Source: DASQDN01 sp963825845
GTDB lineage: Bacteria; Acidobacteriota; Terriglobia; Bryobacterales; Bryobacteraceae
Direction of reading: 5' to 3'
Length of the DNA stretch: 64,000 nt
NCBI GenBank assembly: GCA_963825845.1
Contig: CAWGVL010000066.1
Coordinates: 86,780-150,779, forward strand
Shown: piece by piece, positions 25,254 through 33,809 of the stretch
How positions within the stretch are numbered: the stretch's first letter is position 1
Layout: each line of letters opens with the position of its first letter
Notes under the pieces: model-generated
Told to the model about the DNA's origin: nothing
The model's input: the letters and a program-made list of their open reading frames with translations, nothing else
Databases searched by the model: none
Program-made: the position numbers and the translations under genes

Positions 25254-26180
25254 GTGCCCTTTCGCCACCGTGGTTGGATCCTGATAGCTGGACTCATAGC
25301 GATTGCCGTCGTTGGGACGGTGATCTCGACCCGCGTCTCCAGTCCTAAACTAGACGGTAGAGGGATGACGTCGTACATGCCGCAGCGGGATGCAGCGGTA
25401 ATGTACATCGACGTTGCGGCGATCCGTACCTCTGGAATTCTTGAAAAACTGGCGGGTTCGACGGTTGCGGAAGAACCGGAATACAAGAAATTCGTCGAGC
25501 TAACCGGATTCGATTACAAACGTGACCTCGACCGTCTGATGGCCAACTCGGCGAACGGGCAAGGGGGACCCACCCACTACTTCCTGCTCGAGGGCCGCTT
25601 TGATTGGGACAAGCTCACGAACTACGCTAAATCCCAAAGTGGTTCATGCGAACGCGATTTTTGCAGCGTGAAGGGTAGCACGCCCGGCCGGATCATCTCC
25701 TTCTATCCGATATCCAAAAAGCTGATGGCGCTCGCTTCTTCGCCGAACGACAGGGCTGCTCGCGAGATAAGCAGTCGAACGCCCGTGAAAGCGTCGTTCG
25801 ATGTCCCGGATAAACCCATCTGGCTCCATCTGCCCGCATCCATTCTACAGAACCAGTCTGAACTTCCGGCGGGTACACGGCTGTTTACCCGCGCGCTTGA
25901 AACCGCGCAACAGTTAATGTTCTCGCTTGGTCCGCAAGGTGACAGGTTCGAGTTGGTCATGGATGTGGCTTGCGCAACGCCGGAACAAGCGGTCGTGCTA
26001 AAGAACCAGCTTGAAGGCATCACGCAACTGCTTCAGAAGTTGATTATGCGCGAAAAGCAGACTCCGAATAGGAATGACCTCAGCGGCCTGCTCACGTCAG
26101 GTTCATTCCAGCGTGAATCCGAACGTGTCATCGGGCGCTGGCCGATCGAACGGGCTTTTCTCGACTCGCTCGGACACTAA
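25254..26180 (+). CDS. Hypothetical membrane-anchored protein
   Basis: 308 residues starting at GTG, seven bases after the DAHP synthase stop, so probably in the same transcript. One N-terminal membrane anchor (GWILIAGLIAIAVVGTVIST) is followed by a periplasmic domain of unknown fold (DAAVMYIDVAAIRTSGILEKL, THYFLLEGRFDWDKLTNYA, FELVMDVACATPEQAVVL). The arrangement resembles secreted proteins of unknown function seen in Acidobacteriota. No catalytic motif is visible. A CERDFC pair near residue 127 could form a disulfide. Confidence 0.65.
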   Translation: MPFRHRGWILIAGLIAIAVVGTVISTRVSSPKLDGRGMTSYMPQRDAAVMYIDVAAIRTSGILEKLAGSTVAEEPEYKKFVELTGFDYKRDLDRLMANSANGQGGPTHYFLLEGRFDWDKLTNYAKSQSGSCERDFCSVKGSTPGRIISFYPISKKLMALASSPNDRAAREISSRTPVKASFDVPDKPIWLHLPASILQNQSELPAGTRLFTRALETAQQLMFSLGPQGDRFELVMDVACATPEQAVVLKNQLEGITQLLQKLIMREKQTPNRNDLSGLLTSGSFQRESERVIGRWPIERAFLDSLGH

Positions 26181-26189
26181 ACTGAAACT

Positions 26190-26675
26190 TCATCCGGCGT
26201 AGGCGTATTCTCGAACCACCAGCTTATCGATAATGTGAATCTGTCCGTTGGTGCATGCGATGTCCCCGCGAATAATGCGTGCGCCGCCGAATCGCGCCTC
26301 AGGTCCCTCCACCGAGACCTCCACCGGTTCGCCGCCGAGCGACTTAACAGTAGCTGTAGTCTTCAGGTCGGCGAGCGTCTGCCGGCCCCGCACGATGTGA
26401 AGGGCAACAATTGCACGAAGTCTCTCATTGTTCTCCGGCTTCATCAGTTCGTTCCAGAAGCCGTTCGGGGCGGCGTCAAGCGCTTCGTTGGTCGGCGCAA
26501 AGAGCGTCCGCCACTCGGCAACGAGCAGGTCATTGTCCATTTGCGCCTGGCGCAGCGCCTCCACAAAGCGGCTGATGGCGGGCAGGGACTCGGCCGTGTC
26601 GAAAATCCGTTTTGGAGCCAGCGAGTCCTTCCGGCCGGTTCCCTGGTTCGCAGTAGTCTGGTCTTGAGAACTCAT
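26190..26675 (-). CDS. Fasciclin (FAS1)-domain protein
   Basis: 161 residues making up one FAS1 domain. The hallmark H1 and H2 regions are visible: TLFAPTNEALDAAP and the C-terminal GQIHIIDKLVV, with the conserved internal ALHIVRGRQTLADL. FAS1 domains mediate adhesion or cell-surface interactions and are normally exported; no clear signal peptide is seen here (start MSSQDQTTANQGTGRK), so export may be absent or non-classical. It lies 89 bases downstream of metF on the same strand. The gap has a small hairpin, GACCCG-GTTA-CGGGTC at 26702-26717. Confidence 0.82.
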   Translation of the reverse strand: MSSQDQTTANQGTGRKDSLAPKRIFDTAESLPAISRFVEALRQAQMDNDLLVAEWRTLFAPTNEALDAAPNGFWNELMKPENNERLRAIVALHIVRGRQTLADLKTTATVKSLGGEPVEVSVEGPEARFGGARIIRGDIACTNGQIHIIDKLVVREYAYAG

Positions 26676-26764
26676 GTCTGCCTCATAGAGTCCCCAGACG
26701 CGACCCGGTTACGGGTCTCTAACCGTGATCGGCTGGCGCGGCTGCCAATTATCCGTGTTTCGGC

Positions 26765-27670
26765 TCAGACACCATGCGCATTACGAGCATTGCCGTATCC
26801 GATTGTCCGGAGCGCCGTAAGTACCTGCATTGTGGCGGTGCTTCGATTCAGCGTGTAAAAGTGGATTCCCGGCGCTCCACCCTGCAAAAGCTCGATGCAT
26901 TGGGCAGTAGCGTGGGCAATACCCAACTGCATCACGGCTTGCGGATTATCCCGCCTGCGGTCGAGTTCCGTGGCCAGACGGAAGGGCAGTGAAGCGCCGC
27001 AAAGTAAGGTGAACCGCTCCACCTGCGCCGCATTGGTGATGGGCATGATTCCCGGGATGATGGGTACCGTGATTCCGTGAGACCGAGCGTTATCGATGAA
27101 CTCGAAGTAGCGCCGGTTGTCAAAGAAGAGTTGCGTGACCAGAAAGGACGCGCCACTGTCTACCTTACGCTTCAGATTGGCGAGGTCGACCGCCGGATTT
27201 CCGCACTCGATGTGCTTCTCGGGGTATCCCGCGCCGCCGATGCAGAGTTTATCCCCATAGTTTTCCGCGATGAACGAGGTTAACTCGTTTGCATATCGGA
27301 AGCCCCCTTCCGTCGCGACAAACGTCGTTTGCCCCTTCGGAGGATCGCCGCGCAGCGCGAGCACATTCTCGACACCCGCGTCCACAATGCGGTCGAGCAC
27401 CGACCTGAGTTCCTCGCGCGTCGAGCCTACACATGTAAGATGCGCCATCGACTCGATGCCGGTATCGCGTTTTATCCGTGACACGATGTCCAGCGTCTTC
27501 TCACGCGTCGAGCCCCCCGCGCCATAGGTAACCGAAACGTAGTCGGGCTCGAGTGGCTGAAGATCGGCGATGGTCGTTTCAAGTTGCGCGCCCGCCTCGT
27601 CGCTTTTCGGGGGGAAGAACTCAAAGCTGAACAGGGGACGCTTCCGCTCGAGCAGCGCGCTAATTCGCAT
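26765..27670 (-). CDS. metF: Methylenetetrahydrofolate reductase
   Basis: 301 residues, normal length for bacterial MetF. The TIM-barrel signatures are clear: FSFEFFPPKSDEAG at the start with the catalytic Glu, YVSVTYGAGGSTREKTLD, AHLTCVGSTREEL, VLALRGDPPKGQ, GGAGYPEKHIE, FLVTQLFFDNRRYFEF and IIPGIMPITN. It reduces 5,10-methylene-THF to 5-methyl-THF with FAD and NADH, feeding methionine synthesis. It begins 32 bases downstream of thrC, so homoserine-derived amino-acid genes are grouped; no SAM riboswitch can fit in that gap. Confidence 0.96.
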   Translation of the reverse strand: MRISALLERKRPLFSFEFFPPKSDEAGAQLETTIADLQPLEPDYVSVTYGAGGSTREKTLDIVSRIKRDTGIESMAHLTCVGSTREELRSVLDRIVDAGVENVLALRGDPPKGQTTFVATEGGFRYANELTSFIAENYGDKLCIGGAGYPEKHIECGNPAVDLANLKRKVDSGASFLVTQLFFDNRRYFEFIDNARSHGITVPIIPGIMPITNAAQVERFTLLCGASLPFRLATELDRRRDNPQAVMQLGIAHATAQCIELLQGGAPGIHFYTLNRSTATMQVLTALRTIGYGNARNAHGV

Positions 27671-27702
27671 CTAAGTAGTGTCCCATATCACGTTTTAGCC
27701 GG

Positions 27703-29010
27703 TCAGGCTGAGAGCATTGCCGCGATCTTCTCCTCGTCATTGGGAACGACGACGGGTTTGTTGCCGAACGACGCAGTGATCGCCTTTCCATCGGGAGCTT
27801 TCAACTCGCCGGTGTGATAGCGGTAGATGTAGTCGGGGTCTTTCAGCACATTGCCGGTGAGCACCGCTACGACATCGGCGGCCCGATCGAGAATACCGGC
27901 CGTCGTGAGCTTTCGGATCCCGGCAAGCGTTGCTGCCGATGCGGGCTCGCACCCGATCCCGCACTGGCCGATGATCGCTTTGGCGTCGGCAATCTCCTGC
28001 TCTGTTACTTTCTCAACCACGCCATGGGTAGTGCGGATCTCATGCTCCGCTTTTGGCCACGAGATAGGATCGCCGATGCGGATCGCGGTGGCCAGTGTTT
28101 CGGGCTTCTCAACGGCTCTGAAATCGTGCCCTCCACGTTGCATATGGTCGAAGAAAGGCGCGGATTTTTCGGCCTGAATGACCGCGAGTCGCGGCAGCCG
28201 CGGAATGAATCCCAGTGAATGTAGCTCGCGGAGCGCTTTGCCGAACGCCGAAACATTGCCCAGGTTTCCGCCTGGCAGTACGATCCACTCCGGCGGGTTC
28301 CAGTTCCGCTGATCCAACATCTCGATAACAATCGACTTCTGGCCCTCGATGCGAAACGGGTTGATCGAATTCAACAGATAGATCCCGAGGCGTTCGGAGA
28401 GCACCCTGACAAGCTTCAGAATCTGATCGAAGTTGGCTTCGACCTGCAGCGTGAGAGCGCCATACTCCAGCGCCTGGGCCAACTTCCCGTAAGAGATGTT
28501 TCCGTGCGGAATAAAGATGATCGGTTGAAGGCCCGCTGCGCTGGCATACGCTGCCATGGATGCCGAGGTGTTGCCGGTCGACACACAGGCGACGCGCTTC
28601 ATTCCGAGTCTGATCGCTTGCGAAGCGCCGCACGTCATGCCATTGTCTTTGAACGATCCGGTCGGATTGAATCCTTGATGTTTGAACACCAGGCGATCGA
28701 GACCGCCGTACTGAGCAGCCCTCGGACCGGGCAGCAGGGGAGTGTTGCCCTCTCGAAGGGTGATCACATGCCGGATATCATCAAGGAAATGGATGAGTTC
28801 CCGATACCGCCAGACACCACTCTGTTCAATGGGGGCGTTATCGCAGCGTCGCTCCCGCCACAGGCGCTTCAGCCTGTCGGGATCGATCTTGTCCGTGTCG
28901 TAAGTGACTTCGAGTAATCCGCCGCACTTCGGGCAGTTATATAGGACGTCGGTGACGGAATACCGCGACCTGCAGGCGGGCTCGAAACAGATGAGTTCTG
29001 CGTGTGGCAA
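27703..29010 (-). CDS. thrC: Threonine synthase
   Basis: 435 residues starting at TTG. It converts O-phosphohomoserine to threonine with pyridoxal phosphate. The PLP lysine lies in FNPTGSFKDNGMT; VACVSTGNTSASMAAYA and IVLPGGNLGNVSAFGKA bind the phosphate. The N-terminus carries a zinc-ribbon-like segment, CFEPACRSRYSVTDVLYN then CPKCGG, common in this class of bacterial ThrC. The partner gene thrB is 15 kb away at 44248. First gene of the thrC-metF-fasciclin unit; its promoter must lie in the 219 bases shared with the divergent gene at 29230. Confidence 0.95.
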   Translation of the reverse strand: MPHAELICFEPACRSRYSVTDVLYNCPKCGGLLEVTYDTDKIDPDRLKRLWRERRCDNAPIEQSGVWRYRELIHFLDDIRHVITLREGNTPLLPGPRAAQYGGLDRLVFKHQGFNPTGSFKDNGMTCGASQAIRLGMKRVACVSTGNTSASMAAYASAAGLQPIIFIPHGNISYGKLAQALEYGALTLQVEANFDQILKLVRVLSERLGIYLLNSINPFRIEGQKSIVIEMLDQRNWNPPEWIVLPGGNLGNVSAFGKALRELHSLGFIPRLPRLAVIQAEKSAPFFDHMQRGGHDFRAVEKPETLATAIRIGDPISWPKAEHEIRTTHGVVEKVTEQEIADAKAIIGQCGIGCEPASAATLAGIRKLTTAGILDRAADVVAVLTGNVLKDPDYIYRYHTGELKAPDGKAITASFGNKPVVVPNDEEKIAAMLSA

Positions 29011-29229
29011 CTCTTAGTTTACTGTGCCGGCGGGACGGAGATTCTGGATCCGATCAATCCCGGCACGGAAAGAAACCTGAATAACTAAACACAGTTAATT
29101 TTCTGGAATTGTGGGAAAAACAGCCGTGAATTGAAACGGCGCAGGGTCCTTCTTCACTATTCGGCATACAGATCGATTGCAGACCTGAATGAGAAAACAA
29201 TCGGCTCTGTAATACCCAAGGAGGATTCT

Positions 29230-30042
29230 ATGCAGCTCACTTCAAGGCCCGTAGTGTGTCTATTCGGTCTTGCGCTCGTATTGACCGCGAACTCGGCTTT
29301 TGCGCAACAGACCGAACAGCCCACCGCCCCCGTCGTCGAAGCATCCACCAACTGTTTCGCTACCTTCGCCATCGGAACACTGACGTATTGCGTATCCGAG
29401 CACGGCAACATCGTTCGTTTCTCCTCGCCCGCGGCTGCTCCCGAGCACATCCGCATAGGCGTAATTCGTGAAGGTTATGCGGTATGCGCGGCCACTGCGG
29501 CCGGTGGGGCTCAGCAAGTCTCCTACGATTCCGGCAATGTCGAGGCCGGCTGGCAGGCCGCGGTCACCATCCTCCAGCCGGGTGGCGCCAACACACTCCC
29601 CCTTTGTATTACCAGGAGAACCAATAACAATCTCGAGGTTCAACAGTGTTTTTCGCATAACGCGAATGACAAAGAGGTAGTGGTGACGATGACCGTGCGC
29701 AACGTGAGTGGCGCTACGCGGTTCAACGTCATGATGGATCGCTACTTCGATGGTGACATCGCCGGCACCGCTGGAAACGATCGTTACACCCGTTCTGCCG
29801 ATGCGGTTTGGGGTGAAGAAGGACAGCACGCGCTCGCTCTCCGAAACATCAACGGAGTCGCCTCGCCCGCGCATACTACCGCCGTTCACACGTTTGTCGG
29901 CTTCAACGCGGCTTCGTGCAACCAGCCGACTATCGCAACACCAACAGCCGCCGGCGACTTCGTCGGTCGACTTTCTTTCCAATTCGGCAACCTTGTCGCA
30001 AATGCATCTCGGACCGTACGAGTGCAATACGACAAACTTTGA
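29230..30042 (+). CDS. Secreted protein of unknown function
   Basis: 270 residues from the ATG at 29230, fixed by a perfect AAGGAGG ribosome-binding site at 29217-29223; an upstream start at 29131 would bury the signal peptide. The leader (PVVCLFGLALVLTANSAFAQ) ends in a good signal-peptidase I site. The mature part is beta-rich (TLTYCVSEHGNIVRFSSP, VTMTVRNVSGATRFNVMMD) with several cysteines (NCFATFA, YAVCAA, LPLCITRR, VQQCFSH, ASCNQP) that could form disulfides. No known domain is recognised. Strong translation signals suggest an abundant product. Confidence 0.72.
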   Translation: MQLTSRPVVCLFGLALVLTANSAFAQQTEQPTAPVVEASTNCFATFAIGTLTYCVSEHGNIVRFSSPAAAPEHIRIGVIREGYAVCAATAAGGAQQVSYDSGNVEAGWQAAVTILQPGGANTLPLCITRRTNNNLEVQQCFSHNANDKEVVVTMTVRNVSGATRFNVMMDRYFDGDIAGTAGNDRYTRSADAVWGEEGQHALALRNINGVASPAHTTAVHTFVGFNAASCNQPTIATPTAAGDFVGRLSFQFGNLVANASRTVRVQYDKL

Positions 30043-30073
30043 TCCGAAGTCTCCTTGTAATGAAAGACCAGAA

Positions 30074-30104
30074 GAGAACCGTCCGCGAATAGCTGGCGGT
30101 TCTC
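30074..30104 (+). terminator. Inverted repeat after the secreted-protein gene, possible terminator
   Basis: GAGAACCG at 30074-30081 pairs with CGGTTCTC at 30097-30104 around a 15-base loop. There is no T run after it, so it may be a weak or Rho-assisted terminator, or an mRNA-stabilising hairpin between the abundant secreted protein and the ankyrin gene. Confidence 0.4.
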
Positions 30105-30122
30105 GACCTATGGAGAAAAGCT

Positions 30123-30959
30123 ATGTCACGAATCACCATAATTGCCGGGTTGTTCATCGTTACAGCTCATCGACTCTTTGCTGATCCTTCCGATGCCTTC
30201 CTGGCGGCGGTGGTAGCCGGAGATGTGAATGGAATCCAGGCTGAGATTGAAAAAGGCGCAGACGTCAACGGAACGGACGAAGAGGGACGTACGCCGCTTT
30301 TCTATGTGGTGCAGGCCGGCGATTTGAAGGTAGCAACGATGCTGATCCAGCGCGGAGCCCGTGTCAACGTAATGACCGCCTCCGGCGAAAGGCCTCTCAC
30401 GGAGGCCGTCGCGGGCAGCTCCATTGAACTCGTTCAGGTACTGCTGAAGAGTGGAGCCAACCCGAACGAGGCCGACCCATCCGGTACAGTCCTCCATGTC
30501 GCGATCGAGCGCGGTCTGTTGAGTATTGCTGAACTTCTGATCGCACGAGGCGCTCGGCTGGAAGCTCAGGACGAACAAGGCCGGACGCCATTGTTCATTG
30601 CGGTAGAAGAGAACGAACCCGCGGTGGTGAGCCTTCTCCTTACGAAGGGCGCCAAGGCCGACGCAAAAACCCACGATGAACGAGTTCCTCTTCTGGTAGC
30701 CGCGCACGCCGGAAATCTGAACGTTGCGGAAATGCTGTTGGCACACGGCGCTGACCCGAACATCAAGACCGATAGCGGTGTCCCACTTCTGGTCGATGCG
30801 TCGGCGAACGGCCGCAAAGAATTGGTAGAACTCCTGGCCAGGCGAGGAGCAGACGTAAAGGCGGCCAATGACGAAGGCAAGACTGCGTTGGCTCTCGCAA
30901 CCGCGGCTGGCCACTCCGGAATCGTCGACATACTTCAACAAGCCGGCGCGAGGGAATAA
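30123..30959 (+). CDS. Secreted ankyrin-repeat protein
   Basis: 278 residues. A signal peptide (MSRITIIAGLFIVTAHRLFA) precedes about eight ankyrin repeats filling the rest, each with the consensus helix-turn pattern (GRTPLFYVVQAGDLKVATML, GTVLHVAIERGLLSIAELL, GRTPLFIAVEENEPAVVSLL, GKTALALATAAGHSGIVDIL). Ankyrin arrays are protein-binding scaffolds; the partner here would be periplasmic or outside the cell. A GGAG ribosome-binding site lies eight bases upstream. The stop is three bases before the next ATG, placing it in a unit with the metalloprotease and the gene at 31802. Confidence 0.85.
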   Translation: MSRITIIAGLFIVTAHRLFADPSDAFLAAVVAGDVNGIQAEIEKGADVNGTDEEGRTPLFYVVQAGDLKVATMLIQRGARVNVMTASGERPLTEAVAGSSIELVQVLLKSGANPNEADPSGTVLHVAIERGLLSIAELLIARGARLEAQDEQGRTPLFIAVEENEPAVVSLLLTKGAKADAKTHDERVPLLVAAHAGNLNVAEMLLAHGADPNIKTDSGVPLLVDASANGRKELVELLARRGADVKAANDEGKTALALATAAGHSGIVDILQQAGARE

Positions 30960-30962
30960 AAC

Positions 30963-31805
30963 ATGAAACGATCATTCCTGCTTTGCCTTGTCGGCTGTAA
31001 TGTCTACGTCTGCTCGCCAGCTGCCGTGATCGATGCCCGAGTGTCTGGATTCAACGAAGTGGAACGACGCGTCCTCGGAGCCGCGATCGATTACTGGCAG
31101 CGCTCGGTTGCAGACCCCTTCACCGTCGAGGTTTCGTTCACGATGCTGGACCTCGCCGGCGACGTCCTCGGTACCTCTTCCGACCTCGTCGAGAACTCGG
31201 ACGGATTACCGGCGGAAGCCACCGTACAAATCGATAACAGAGCGGGAGCGATATTCGGGTGGTTCGTCGACGCGACGCCGCAAAGCAATGAAGAATTTTT
31301 ACCAGGATCTTCGCCCTCGCATTTGCGGGGAGACCCTTCGAAAGCCTCGGGGCAGTACTACGATCTGCTCACCGTGTTTCATCACGAACTGGCTCACGTG
31401 TTCGGCTTCAGCATTGACTATGCTCGTTTCCGTTCGCACATAAGTCTCGGTGATGATGGCTTTCTCCGGTCGTTTGTGGGAGATAGCTCGGCGGCGGTGA
31501 TTGCGCCGGATTATGACGGCACGCATCTTTCCGACGCTGTATATCCTTTTGATTTGATGACCGCTTTCCAGAGTAGAGGCCAGCGGTTACTTCCGTCCGA
31601 TCTGGATTTCGCTATCCTCTCCGACGCGTTCGGCTATACGCTGAACGTCGATACGTCCGAGTCTGTTCCGGAGCCCGGCTTCTGTCTTGCGATCGCGGTA
31701 TGTCTTACGGGCATCCTTCTCCAAGCGCGGCACAGGCCCGCTCCTGGCATGGCGCCCTTGCGAGGGTCCTCTCGTCCGCGGTTGCTCAAAGGTGATGCGT
31801 CATGA
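30963..31805 (+). CDS. Secreted zinc metalloprotease with PEP-CTERM sorting signal
   Basis: 280 residues. After a signal peptide (SFLLCLVGCNVYVCSPAAV) the protein has a zinc site, FHHELAHVFGF (HExxHxxGF), followed closely by an Asp, and a candidate Met-turn, FDLMTAF, which together indicate a metzincin-like protease. Residues 236-257 form a C-terminal PEP-CTERM signal: VPEPG, a hydrophobic helix (FCLAIAVCLTGILLQ) and basic residues. That signal predicts processing by an exosortase and delivery to the cell surface. The tail after it (about 25 residues) is longer than usual. It is three bases downstream of the ankyrin gene and overlaps the next gene by four bases. Confidence 0.78.
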   Translation: MKRSFLLCLVGCNVYVCSPAAVIDARVSGFNEVERRVLGAAIDYWQRSVADPFTVEVSFTMLDLAGDVLGTSSDLVENSDGLPAEATVQIDNRAGAIFGWFVDATPQSNEEFLPGSSPSHLRGDPSKASGQYYDLLTVFHHELAHVFGFSIDYARFRSHISLGDDGFLRSFVGDSSAAVIAPDYDGTHLSDAVYPFDLMTAFQSRGQRLLPSDLDFAILSDAFGYTLNVDTSESVPEPGFCLAIAVCLTGILLQARHRPAPGMAPLRGSSRPRLLKGDAS

Positions 31806-32359
31806 ACATGCAATTCTTATTCCGTGTGGTCAGTACCGCGGGCGATCGTTTCGAGTTCGACATGCTCCAGCGAATCGTCTGCGGTCGTGACGTGGAGCGC
31901 TTCCCCATTCCGCTCCGTACGCCGCGCGAATCGGCTATGCGCATCCTCGCCTACACTGAGGAGCGATTATCTGCAATCGGTGGGCTGACCGTTGTCGATA
32001 CAACGGATGACGCCCTCTCGCACTTTGCCTATGGAATTCCGGCCGCTTCGATTGCCAGAACTGCGTTCTACGGTGGAATGGTCGTGCTGCCCGATTGCCG
32101 GGGTCTGTCGATTCCGATTCGGCTCATCTTCGAAGCGCAGCGATTGTTCGTGCGGCCGCGAGGCATCGAATGTACGTGGATGCTGTATCCAGCCGACCGC
32201 GTTCCGTCTACACGGTTGTGCCGAATTCTCCAATACAAGCCTCTTCCCGGTATTGTGTACCAGCTCGATCAGCCGAGCCGCGTTCTTATCCGGATGGAGC
32301 ATCGTGAGCATCCGCGCCGCTGTGAATGCGCATTCCCTTTTAGACGCAACTGTGCGTGA
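31802..32359 (+). CDS. Hypothetical protein
   Basis: 185 residues, unrecognised and without signal peptide. It overlaps the metalloprotease stop by four bases (ATGA), so it is translationally coupled. Visible stretches include FRVVSTAGDRFEFDMLQRIV, YGGMVVLPDCRGLSIPIRLI and RRCECAFPFRRNC at the end, a Cys/Arg-rich tail. It sits between the secreted-protein genes and the sigma factor and might be a regulatory or binding partner of either. No function can be assigned. Confidence 0.6.
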   Translation: MNMQFLFRVVSTAGDRFEFDMLQRIVCGRDVERFPIPLRTPRESAMRILAYTEERLSAIGGLTVVDTTDDALSHFAYGIPAASIARTAFYGGMVVLPDCRGLSIPIRLIFEAQRLFVRPRGIECTWMLYPADRVPSTRLCRILQYKPLPGIVYQLDQPSRVLIRMEHREHPRRCECAFPFRRNCA

Positions 32360-32393
32360 GCACCATGCTCTCCGGAATTAAGGAGGCGCTTGC

Positions 32394-33095
32394 ATGATTC
32401 AGTCGGGCAATTGCGAAATGGGCAGTGCTTTCGATAAGAATGCGGGCATTGTGCCGCAAGAGCGATCCATGTATGCTTCAGGAAAAGAGGAGTGCGGGCC
32501 CGCTGCGGAATTGTTCTCGTTTGATCACGAGTATGTCCGCCGGCTTTCAGTGGGCGACGCCGAAATCGAGCGCCACTTCGTCAGGTATTTCGAACCTCTC
32601 CTGCTGATCAAGATTCGCTGCCGGCTCAGGTCCGGTCAGGATGCTCTGGATTTGTGCCAGGAGGTTTTCCTACGTGTCCTCAAGTCGCTGCGCTGTGGCA
32701 ATGGCGTGCATGATCCGTCCCGTCTAGGTGCGTACGTCAACGCCGTCTGCAACAATGTGCTGTTCGAATATTTTCGGCAGCACGGGAAACTTACCCAAAT
32801 CGACAAAGACACACCGGAGCCGCTGGACGGTACCCTCGGCGGTGAGCAGGAATTGCTGACGGAAGAAACCCGGCGCAACGTACGCACTCTCCTGAATGAG
32901 CTGCCCGCAAAAGACCGGGAAATTCTGCAGGCAGTTCTTATCGATGAGCGTGACAAAGATCATATATGCAGGGATTGTGGAATAAACAGAGATTATCTGC
33001 GAGTGCTACTGTATCGGGCACGTAATCGCTTCCGGCATTTATTGGCAGATGCCGGATACCGTACTCAAAAACGCGCATCAACGTCGGCCACCTAA
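32394..33095 (+). CDS. ECF-type RNA polymerase sigma factor
   Basis: 233 residues; a strong AAGGAGGCG ribosome-binding site at 32380-32388 fixes the start. Region 2 is seen around residues 60-110 (FVRYFEPLLLIKIRCRL, DALDLCQEVFLRVLKSLRC, LGAYVNAVCNNVLFEYFR) and region 4 around 160-215 (LLNELPAKDREILQAVL, CRDCGINRDYLRVLLYRARN). An unusually long N-terminal extension of about 50 residues precedes region 2. ECF factors direct transcription of small regulons in response to envelope or stress signals, restrained by an anti-sigma factor. The expected partner lies just downstream but is broken, so control may now be lost. Confidence 0.9.
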   Translation: MIQSGNCEMGSAFDKNAGIVPQERSMYASGKEECGPAAELFSFDHEYVRRLSVGDAEIERHFVRYFEPLLLIKIRCRLRSGQDALDLCQEVFLRVLKSLRCGNGVHDPSRLGAYVNAVCNNVLFEYFRQHGKLTQIDKDTPEPLDGTLGGEQELLTEETRRNVRTLLNELPAKDREILQAVLIDERDKDHICRDCGINRDYLRVLLYRARNRFRHLLADAGYRTQKRASTSAT

Positions 33096-33121
33096 TCACG
33101 ATGAAGACCCGGAGGTTTCCG

Positions 33122-33790
33122 ATGGAGCATGAGTATGCAACCGCTACACTCGCCGCTGAAAGGTACATCCTCAATGAGTTAACTGCGGCGGAGAGAGAGG
33201 CTTTTGAAGAGCACTACTTCGTGTGCGAGCGATGTGCGCAGGAAGTGAAGGATCTATTTGCCCTGGGCGTTGCTGTAGAAGCAGGCTCTGCCTGCTCAGC
33301 CGGTCGAGTCTGCAACCCTGAATGAAAACCAGACAAGCAGGTGGCGGCGGTATTTCGGAACGTGGACGTTACCTCGGTTCGCGCTGGCCGTCCCATGCGT
33401 TTTGATCATCGCTGCAATCGTGACTGGATGGGAAGTCGTCCGGATGCGGCAGTTGATGGAGCCGCGCAGCATCGCATCGTTGGTACTTCGTCCCGAGACT
33501 CGGGGTGAGATGGCGAGCGGTAAATCATTCAACAATTGGGTCCGCTATTTATTGTTGGAGTGTGATTTGCCCGGGCGCTGAAGGCAAGGTCAATTGGGCG
33601 TTAAGCCAGTCGACGAAGATCCTCCATCGGGGTGAGGCGGAGGCGCCAAATGCGGGCGCCTCATTCAAACTGTTGTTACCGTCTTCATCTCTATCGCCCA
33701 GGGGACTACACGCTCAATGTTCAACCTGCGGCAGGAGCCTCGGCGAATGCGATTAGCCGGAGTTGGACCTATAGATTCAAAATCAACTAA
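33122..33790 (+). pseudogene. Frameshifted zinc-finger anti-sigma factor
   Basis: Starts at an ATG (33122) with GGAGG upstream. The first frame gives an HEYATATLAAERYILNELTA segment and a zf-HC2 pair, H-Y-F-V-CERC, typical of anti-sigma factors bound to ECF proteins. After about residue 60 the frame breaks near 33320. A transmembrane segment (FALAVPCVLIIAAIVTGWEV) continues one frame over at 33360-33430. The C-terminal domain ends in YRPGDYTLNVQP...SWTYRFKIN with a stop at 33788-33790 after at least two further shifts. The intact protein would span the inner membrane and hold the sigma factor at 32394. Its loss would leave the sigma factor unrestrained unless another anti-sigma exists. Confidence 0.8.
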
Positions 33791-33809
33791 CACTGAAGGA
33801 GAAACGCGG

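Noticed and set aside
24204..25268. A 354-residue minus-strand frame over DAHP synthase
   Set aside because: It mirrors aroF, whose motifs are unmistakable; the reverse frame has no recognisable sequence.
27671..27702. SAM riboswitch before metF
   Set aside because: Only 32 bases separate thrC and metF, too short for any SAM riboswitch.
29011..29229. A regulatory RNA between thrC and the gene at 29230
   Set aside because: A TGCCGG/CCGGCA pair exists but is long-looped and not followed by a T run or linked to a known riboswitch core.
30126..30941. Minus-strand frame across the ankyrin gene
   Set aside because: Antisense shadow; ankyrin consensus is on the plus strand.
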